From Phialophora verrucosa (Eukaryota > Ascomycota > Eurotiomycetes > Chaetothyriales > Herpotrichiellaceae): 64,000 nt of DNA. Where the stretch lies: assembly GCA_002099365.1 (NCBI GenBank), contig MSED01000002.1:372001-436000 (forward strand). Reading direction: 5' to 3'. Numbering within the stretch: position 1 is the stretch's first letter; every line of letters begins with the position of its first letter. The position numbers were made by a program, and so were the translations under genes. A model generated the notes under the pieces. It was given only the letters and a program-made list of their open reading frames with translations, was not told the origin of the DNA and did not search any database. This document shows positions 56,077-64,000 of this stretch, one piece after another.

Positions 56077-59040
56077 GTCCCGTGTGTGGCTGGCTCCGTC
56101 AACGTGGAAAGACAACGTGCCGATTGTCGCTCCTCGCTCGCCTGCCTCGAGCACGCTTTCTGAATCGTTCGTACAGCTGAAGGCCTACGGAGCCTGATTT
56201 GCTACGAAAAAGCTACACTGTCTTCTCTTGAGCCGCTTGTCCACAGGCAAGCTTGTCCAAGCGTACTAGTGATCCCATGAGCAAAATCGACCTTGAGGCA
56301 AAGGCCGCAAATCTGATCATGCCAAGGCTGACAGAGTCGGGCCCATGGTCCATAGCCCGATACTAGCCGAGCTGTCCTTAAGCGAACACTCGGAGAAGAG
56401 GATGCCCCAGCAGAGCCACTCTTCTTTGTAAATCCGCTCAAATCGACGCTCGAGCAATCACCCTCTTTCGGGAGCTTGGTTGAAGGCGCTCTGGACGACG
56501 TCACGGATCCACGGACTCTACCTGTGGACGGTCCAAAGAAAGACCTCACGAATCGATATGCAAGGCGCTATTGGGGCCTCATCGGTACTGAGACATGGAG
56601 ACGTCTGTGGACGCCCTCGCGAGGATGCAGATGAGGAGCAAGAACACGCTGATGATGAGCAAGTCTGAGCATTGGCCTACACCGATTGCCGTTCACAGTG
56701 TCGACACCTGGAGTATCTCTACGTGTTAGGGGCCCTTTTCTAAGACGAATCAGTTTACCTTGCGGGTGCTTGGGGTTTCCTCCTGTTGCTACCGAAGCAA
56801 TAAGTTCTACAAGGCGAAAGGAGTAACGCCACAGAACTACATTATGGTCTGCCGCCCGGACCCATCCTGCAACCTTAGTGAGGCGTTATCTCACTTCTTT
56901 ATCGAGGGCTCGATGGCCATGCGAAGGATGGGGAATCGTGCAGCAAGCAGAGAACGGATGCTCGTATCATCATGGACGGTTTCTCTTACATGGGCCCGTC
57001 AAGCCTCTCTATTTCCGTTCTGTTGGCCGCACAGATAAGACAAGTAAAAAGCAACATGCCGATTTTTATTTCCCGCTCAGGGAAGTGAGGCCCTTACGGA
57101 ATTGGTCAAGTATGACATGCAAGAGATCGCTCTCGCTCTGGTCGACTAGTCCATCACAACCAGTACGTTGACCAGCCAGCATGTCCAATCGCAACCAACC
57201 TCTCGCGCAGTCAAGAATTCCAGGCCCTAGGAAACGTTGGCGCAACAACCCGATACATCATGTTCGATTCGGCTCTGCCAGCAGCACGTTGATCTGAGAA
57301 AGCTTCTAAGCTGCCGTTCAACAGATGAATCATGTTTGGGCAGTAGAAAGAAGCGTTGGCGCAAAGAAATCGCCAGGTCTACGCTCCGGAAGGTGAGCCT
57401 TACTCGTACCTACCTCGACTCGTCTCGCCCCGGGTCAAGGGCTGCGTCTGTGTTTTCTTTCCCCTTTCACACAACCTCAAGGCTGGGACGAAAGCAGAAC
57501 TGATCCTCAAGTCACGAGGTGATCATGTTCCGACGAGATCAAATGGGGCGGCAGACCTACCACAGCACATCGCATACCACAGTGCATACGACGTGCGATC
57601 TGCGGTACTAACTATATATACATTCACTTACTCACTGGGGTATATATACACTTGAAGTTTTCATGGACCTTGGATATTCCGGACGGGGCTGGTTTGGATG
57701 TCCATGACCACTCCTATCTATGAGAGAGGATGGCGCGTCGGCGGCATGTGGTTCCCTCATTTGACGGGTCCCTCCCTAGGCTTCCATGAGACCGAAGACG
57801 AGATAAATTTATACTCGCGCTTTCATCAAAGCCAAAAGGGCTTGAATATTGCGCAGCTCGACCGCCGAATGCTCGCAGAGACGTAGCAGATACTCGTCAT
57901 GATGCATTGGGATGCAGCTTGCAACAGATAGTGCACAAACTGAAAATCGCCTACCGCGGGGCGTGCTCATGGCTAAGGAGGAGAAGAGGATATTGGAATG
58001 GCCTTTGGAGCGCTCACCGTCGACTGTCCACTCACTCCTAGAGGTTGTCCATGGGTTTCCGAGGTCCAGCTTGACCAATGTCATACGACGCTGGAATCTA
58101 GAGCGGCAAACCTCGGTCACAAAACGGTTGCTGGCTCACGATGAAAGTTCGAGGCCTTTTACACGTTCCGCTGCGGTGGACTTGTGGAGAGGCCTTGTGG
58201 CCACCCACACCTCCGCACGCTGTGGAATAATTACCCAGTACAGGAACGTTGGCGACACGGCCTGGGTGATGCCAGGCCGTGAAGGTCAAGTGTCACCCTA
58301 TAAGCGTCCTTGTACGCTGACTTGTCCTTCGGTCCCGAGGGAATGCTTCGATGCAGTTGAAGCACTGTGAGATGCTAAGAGAGCTCAGCAAACTCCCGAT
58401 TACGATGCAGGTGCCGTCAAGGCATGTGCCCATTCCCTCGACCGTGGTGGCTACATTGCCGTAAGACCCAGAAAACGATATTGTGTCGTTTCGGGTGCGT
58501 CTGGACCTTGTTACTCCCTCGATTCATCTATGCGGATGTTCGTGGAGGCGTACCGAGTCCCCCGTGACGTCGAAGTAATGAAGCCACGCACTTCAACTTA
58601 TACGCAACGGAGAATCTAGCAGCTCACTGAAAATTTATTCATTACCCGCTCCCTGCATGGGCTGGTGACAGCCTGGCCATCCCTCCAGAGCTCGATTTTC
58701 AGTCGTTAATCTTGAGCTATCTTCGACGTAGCTATCTAATCCGGCCTGGAGCGTCCATACCCACGGAAGCGAGCGACCGAGCGCCCCTTGCGCTGTTGTT
58801 TTCGTCTGACTGCTTGCTCAGCATCAAGGGCCGCACCCGTGGTCATCGAGTCTGGGATAGCGGATTCGATGGCAGAGGTAAATTCAGCGCGGTGTGCTCC
58901 GGGGCGCAACAAATCGGAACGCATGGATGACCGTATGCTCTATGTTTATATATACTGTGACGCCATGACGTTGGGGCACGAGATATAGCCTACATCTTAC
59001 TGCAGACAGCCTCCTTGTAGTAACACAATACCAGACATTA

Positions 59041-59658
59041 ATGCCCCCATCGTTCAGCTTACAGTACGTGACACACAATATCCTACAGAAGGACAATACA
59101 GAAGGACAAATTCAGGAATACATTGCGAGGAACTGGGAGGTTATGGTGGCCGTAGCTAGGTCAGACCACCCATGGACAACCTCTTCCCGGTCTTCCTTTG
59201 GCCAGAACATGAATTCTTCCAATGCACCGGCGACCAACTTGGAAACAAGATACCAGCAAACAGCAACCTCGCGCCCAGCCAAGGCAACGACGGAACAAGG
59301 AAACCACGAATCACAAGCAAAACACCCTGACTACACCAAACACCTCGACAAGACAGTCTCGGAGGACGAAGCAGTCTATGCCAAAGAAAAGATGAAGGTG
59401 GTGTTGAGTTCCGAGATTCTCCTAGATGAGGGCTCATACATGTCTCAATCTAACGCCAATTCCCCTCCCGCCGGTATGGGCACCACTCAATCAACACCAG
59501 GGGAAGAGACCGCGACGATGGACCTGGTCCAACTCAATCAGTTGATCGCCCAAGTGAGTTGTAGACGCTCCTCCGACACAGATCATCACACGCTAACCGC
59601 CATATTTAAGTACGAGTACTTTGAGGAAGGTTCGGATGTGGAGATGGGTGAGAACTGA
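59041..59658 (+). CDS. Possible small gene, hypothetical hydrophilic protein
   Basis: A 205-codon frame stands out in the gene-poor tract by its codon pattern (frequent NNC codons). It also holds a classic in-frame intron at 59554-59610: GTGAGT donor, GCTAAC branch point and TTTAAG acceptor, 57 bp. Splicing gives a 186-residue protein ending LVQLNQLIAQ-YEYFEEGSDVEMGEN. It is hydrophilic and rich in Ser, Thr and Gln, with no signal peptide, membrane helix or known domain. The true start may be a later ATG (59142 or 59209), because the first 30 residues look less coding. I do not recognise a family. Confidence 0.45.
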   Translation: MPPSFSLQYVTHNILQKDNTEGQIQEYIARNWEVMVAVARSDHPWTTSSRSSFGQNMNSSNAPATNLETRYQQTATSRPAKATTEQGNHESQAKHPDYTKHLDKTVSEDEAVYAKEKMKVVLSSEILLDEGSYMSQSNANSPPAGMGTTQSTPGEETATMDLVQLNQLIAQVSCRRSSDTDHHTLTAIFKYEYFEEGSDVEMGEN

Positions 59659-62600
59659 AGTCAATTAGAGTCCCCGACGAGTTGTGAACGCTATGCTTCC
59701 TCCGACGAGACCAGCGCAAACACTCATTTAACGACACTGGGGAAGAACCGATTACGGAAGGCGATGACTTGGGCACGAATTAGGTCTTCCCGTGGTGCGA
59801 GACTCGCCGTTGTCTCTACCTATTCATACACAATACCTCGACTTCGACTTCCAGATCCAGACAGAAGCTACAGCATGAGACGACCCAGTGGTGGAGGCAT
59901 CGGACGATGATCAGTGCTCTCGGCTTTGTCGATATCGGCCGTCGTCGGGAGCGATGTGCCGACGAGGACAGAAGGTACTCGTACAGCCTCATGGTTGTAC
60001 TCCGAGCACGAGAAGATTACACCAGGTGGCGACTGTGTCGATATCTCCACGGAAAGGATTGTTAAACGGGCAGCTCGGAAGAATATACTTGTTGACCTCC
60101 TCATGGAGCAACCTCCACAACCGAATGGACTTTCTCGTTTCGAGAGGAGTTGGAAGAGGCCCAAATAAGTCACTCAGAAAGAAGTTCGCATCTAGTTCAG
60201 AGACCTCCATGGAATTCGATAGACAGCTGAAGCCAGAGAATCACAACATCCCGGACCGCATGAGTAGCAGCTGTCTCGCCGTCGCTGGGCCTTTCGATTA
60301 GGCACGGCAATCTCCCTTACTGGAGCTGGTCCCATTTCGTCTGATACATAGAGATAGATAGGGACCATACAAAACTCTACGTTGAATCTCGTCTTCTTTT
60401 AATGACAGAACAGGTACGCATATGTATTGACGTATCCGGGAGTAACAACACTTTTTATATATAGAGCAGTGGCCAGGCTAGCGAGACGATCTTACGAACC
60501 GTTCCACCCATCCACCTGCTCTGTATACGTATGTGCGTGGACAAGCTCATTCCAGCCATGGCCATAACGTTGTTGGAGTCTCGCCTAGTTTGGGAGACCG
60601 AACCCGTCAAAGTCGGCGGAATGGTGTCTCAAGCTAGAGGGTCGATTTACTTATATATGATTGCTCTGAAGCTATCCTAAGCGAGCACATCGTGAACGAG
60701 GCAACTGTATATATACAACTGCAGCCCCACTCGTGCTGTATCTCGCCTATCCATTCTCATGCCTGTTCTGTGATTAATGAGCATTAAAGTCTAGGGACCA
60801 CTCTTAGTGCCTCTTGTCGCCCTTTTCTTGGTACATATAAGGGTAGGGCGTAGGTGCTGGGCACTGGCCCGCAGCAACAACAGTCTTCTTCGTCCTTGGA
60901 GAGGCGCGGGAGGTCTCATGGGTCGCGCGAGCTCGGGTACAAAGAGCGCTCTTTGCGGCGCGCAAAGTCTGCATTTCCGTCGCCTGCACATCGAATACTT
61001 GCCGCCGATCCCTCCACAAGGTTCAGTGCGACTAGGCCGGTAGGTAGACAAGCTTCTTGCAAGCCTGGTTAACAAGGTGACGTTCATAGCCCAATCCTCT
61101 ATGTATTTCGCGGGCTGCTCTCCGTCGTACTTTTCAATATTCCCGTTGTGTTTCTTGCCGTGAGTCTTCTCCCGAGTTCTCAGAGAGCGCATTTCTTGCC
61201 TTCGGGCCCGTTGGTTGCTTCCGGTACACATATCTGCACCCGTCCAGTGGAGTACGCGATGTTGGCAGCGGCAGGAAAGTGTTGCTCCACTTCGATAACC
61301 TCTCGCAACCCGCAATCCGGCAGTATAACTCTACCGACCTCTACCATCAATACGACACCTTTCCTATCAGTTGTCTTCGTGTCCGCATTTCTAACATACA
61401 GCCATATCCCTCAGCAATTTGCTCCTTCTGATCCCCACTCGAGATATGCTTCAGACCAACTCTCGGACGCGTCGCGACATTATGCGAAGCGCTGGAGTCG
61501 GAAGATCACCAGATAGATCATCCCATCGTCGTATTGATGGTAGAGGTCGGTAGAGTTATACTGCCGGATTGCGGGTTACAAGAGGTTATCGAAGACGACT
61601 GATAAGAAAGGAGGTGTCTGTACGGTGGACTCGTATGCACAGAAAATCAATGCGTCCGTTGGGCGACGGTATCGTGGTCCTCGAGGTTTAATCGAGCCTG
61701 TCCGTGTACTCGCTCCATGACCATCAGCCCTCGCTTTCCCGTGATGATACTCTTGGTAGAGAGACGTCCCCGTAAAGACACTATGGCCGCTCTGATGGGC
61801 AGTGTATGCCCTTGGCTGGTGAAGCCACCTCGACAAGTGACTATACCGTCTGTCTGCTGTCTCTTTTGGGCTTCCTCCAGCATCCAGATTATCCTTCATG
61901 ATGGTCGCCTCCACCACCAATGTATAGATCCTTTTGTTGTTGGCTGGCGCCTCGTGAAGGAACAAACCTCCACAACGCTTCTGACGACAATACCGGGCAT
62001 CCTGCACCGGTCGTCGAAACTTGAAGTGGAAAGACGGAATGTGTCGGCTTTCGATTGTGCCATGCATCAAGAAGGCGGCGCGCTGATGCTCAACACTCTG
62101 TCTTTGCGAATCTTGGGGTTGACTGGGACGCCGTCCTGGCTCAAGGACCTCGCGGGCCTTCATCACCGAGTGCATAGACACCACGGGCGAAGTCTCGGCC
62201 TCCACGAAGCTTCTGCACTCCGGAGAGAAGTCTGGTCTTCCCCTCTTGCACCGACCACCTGCCTGGAGGCTTTTTCGACTGTGACCAACTGCCCAGCCCC
62301 CGAAACGCTACCTTGTTGCTGGATCTCACAGCCATGAGATCTGGATGGCTGAAGTCGGCTTGGACTTGAACGTTGAATGACGTGTCGTCAAGCCCACAGT
62401 GTTGCTGTACCTTGTCGACAAGCCACTGGTTCGTCTATTGGAAAGAATGCAAGATGAGTTCGCAGCTGAGTTCTTGAGAGAAGACAACCTCTGTCACCGT
62501 GAAGCATATAGTACATATATATGCATCCAGGGGGGGCGAGCAGGAAGGGATAGACAGACACCCGTCCAACATCCGCGGACCCCGGGAGGGTGCTCGCCCT

Positions 62601-64000
62601 GCCTTGGAACTGACCCCGACGATCCAACTCACATTCTGTTCTGAATTTGACGCAGTAGACTGACGATCGCTTGGCGTGCCATGTCCAGCCCCGTTCCACT
62701 TGAGGCAGTTCCTCACGAGACCCAGGTGACGCCAACACGCGAAGCCGGGTTTGGACTGATCCGCTGTCTAGGATCTGGCTAGCTAGCTAGCGCGAGGGAG
62801 GCAGGTTGGTCATGCCGTCTGGTCGAGGCGATTAGATCACAAGTCCGGTATCTTACTGTTACCTAACAGCTGGCACGTCTCGAAAGAACATGCAAACCCC
62901 GGAACAAGAACACCGCTTGTTTTTGGAGGTCACTGGGAAATACTCATCTGACCGTTGCGTGCAGAGCTTTCGTTGGAGATCGTGTCGGCGTGATTTCTTC
63001 CCCGCCCGTTTCAGCAGCCTAGTATCGTCAAAGGGGCAGATACTGTGCTGAATAAATGTCAAGCGAATGTGTGATGAAGGTGGTGGATGGGCGGAAGCAG
63101 AATCAGTGTCGTAATGACAAGAGGACCGAGGAGAATAGGCTTTGCTACCAGACATCACTCGCTTTCTGCACCAGAGGGTTTTTTAGAACGCGTATAGGGA
63201 GCTGGGCTGCACGACCAGCCTTTGACCGCGACGACCACGATAGACTTTCTCCACCTTCGAGTCCTTGAGTGACTGAAGAGGAGCCCTTGCAGCCATATTA
63301 TCGATAAGGGAAACTGTATCTGCAAGAGGTGGTTTTGGGGGCGGGTGGGAGGCAAACAAGGACGTGACATGATCAAAGTCTTGCCCCGGTTCCCCGAGAC
63401 GTTTTCGTCTCCACAGCAGCATGGGTTGCTCCTCAGTTGTCCCAAAATCAGACGGACTGAGTTCTCTGCAAGTCCCACAATTAGCCCTCCTGGATCTGCC
63501 TGATGCCCTCGATGTATTGAGCGAGACGGATCTAGGACAGCAGAATGAAAAAGTGGTGGAAATCCGACTTGTGTGCGAGGTCAAGAGGATTACCTCGAGG
63601 TCTTTCTAAACATTCAGGGATTTGTGTTTACTGTACCTAGTTATAACGCCGTCGGTTCGAGCAGCCGAAGACCGCGGACGATGTCGAGAAATTACTTGAT
63701 TGCGTGTCGACTATAGCTAGCCTTGACTCTCGGTAAAATTAAGGGCTGAGACAAGCTAAGGTCTGTCTCTGTCCACTGCGTCGCTTCCCCTCTGGCGAGG
63801 ACGCAGCGACCCTTTTTTCGGGCCTCCGTTGGCGGCGCTGTCTGGGAGAAGACATTTAGAGTGTACGACAGGGTGACGCGAGAACTGGTGGCCGTGTCTT
63901 GAATAGTCGAGGCACGGGTTCGTCGGAGGATGCGTCATGGGCGCTGTAACGTGGCGTATGATCGCTTGCCGGTACGGTGATAAACAACCGCTGCGAAGTG
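59659..64000. other. Gene-poor tract with inverted repeat
   Basis: No gene is supported in these 4.3 kb. Two antisense frames of about 208 codons each overlap near 61.6-62.3 kb and cancel each other as evidence. The stand-out structure is the inverted repeat at 61291-61593. A ctagctagctag stretch at 62779-62790 is minor. Confidence 0.4.
61291..61593. repeat. Inverted repeat, 66-bp arms, 171-bp spacer
   Basis: The left arm (61291-61356) and right arm (61528-61593) are reverse complements with two visible mismatches, both C/T transitions. A second module of about 25 bp occurs just inside the left arm (61354-61379) and just outside the right arm (61588-61618), also inverted. The modules therefore read A-B on one side and B-A on the other, as if cut from a tandem array. 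No transposase frame lies inside. Confidence 0.8.

Larger units (their letters stand above)
52982..59040. other. 6-kb gene-poor tract
   Basis: I read both strands and found no convincing gene. Open frames reach at most about 170 codons, with irregular codon use and no motif. There are two simple repeats, listed separately. No transposase, reverse transcriptase or long terminal repeat was recognised. Base composition is not clearly AT-rich, so strong RIP decay is not evident by eye. Confidence 0.45.

Noticed and set aside
61576..62337. Two overlapping antisense frames of about 208 codons
   Set aside because: They overlap on opposite strands, one starts inside the inverted repeat, and neither shows codon bias or motifs.
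1..64000. tRNA, rRNA or CRISPR features
   Set aside because: B-box-like GGTTCGA strings (for example near 12008 and 63653) lack a matching cloverleaf; no array of spaced repeats was seen.

Overview
The window comes from a filamentous ascomycete (Pezizomycotina). Protein-coding genes carry short introns of about 45-80 bp with GTRNGT-type donors and CTRAC-like branch points. They encode eukaryotic core proteins (ALG1, RRP3, CCT3, a TFIIIC subunit) beside Pezizomycotina-specific ones: the xylanolytic regulator XlnR, secreted plant-cell-wall enzymes and an NRPS-like reductase. Order or genus cannot be fixed from the sequence alone. Exon joins below were placed by hand from reading frame, splice signals and family knowledge.

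Layout. 0.7-7 kb: ALG1 (-) and a histidine-rich zinc transporter (+) share a 361-bp divergent promoter, followed by a single-pass membrane protein (-). 8.9-10.8 kb: an unusual cytochrome P450 (-). 12.4-20.2 kb: a TFIIIC delta-type subunit (+), a two-helix membrane protein with hidden introns (+), and a long disordered protein (-). 22-43.4 kb: a xylan-utilisation island. It contains XlnR (-), an intracellular GH5 hydrolase (-), a CRIB-domain signalling protein (-), a secreted carboxylesterase (-), a GH115 alpha-glucuronidase (+), a GH10 endoxylanase (-) and an MFS sugar porter (+). 44.5-53 kb: RRP3 helicase, an A-T-R-SDR enzyme that looks like glycine betaine reductase, and CCT3, all (+). 53-64 kb: a gene-poor tract with simple repeats, one plausible small gene and a 66-bp-arm inverted repeat.

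How the genes work together. GH10 cuts the xylan backbone. GH115 removes (methyl)glucuronic acid side groups. The esterase may remove ester groups, the GH5 may finish oligosaccharides, and the MFS porter may import them. XlnR, encoded in the same block, is the known activator of such genes. XlnR-type GGCTAA motifs lie in the GH5 promoter (two, in inverted orientation), the esterase/GH115 divergent promoter and the GH10/MFS divergent promoter. This locus is my main candidate for an interesting system. Two oddities sit in it: the GH115 gene has one in-frame TAG at codon 442 with an otherwise intact frame, and a protein joining a STAND-type fungal N-terminal domain to a Cdc42/Rac-binding CRIB motif is embedded among the hydrolases.
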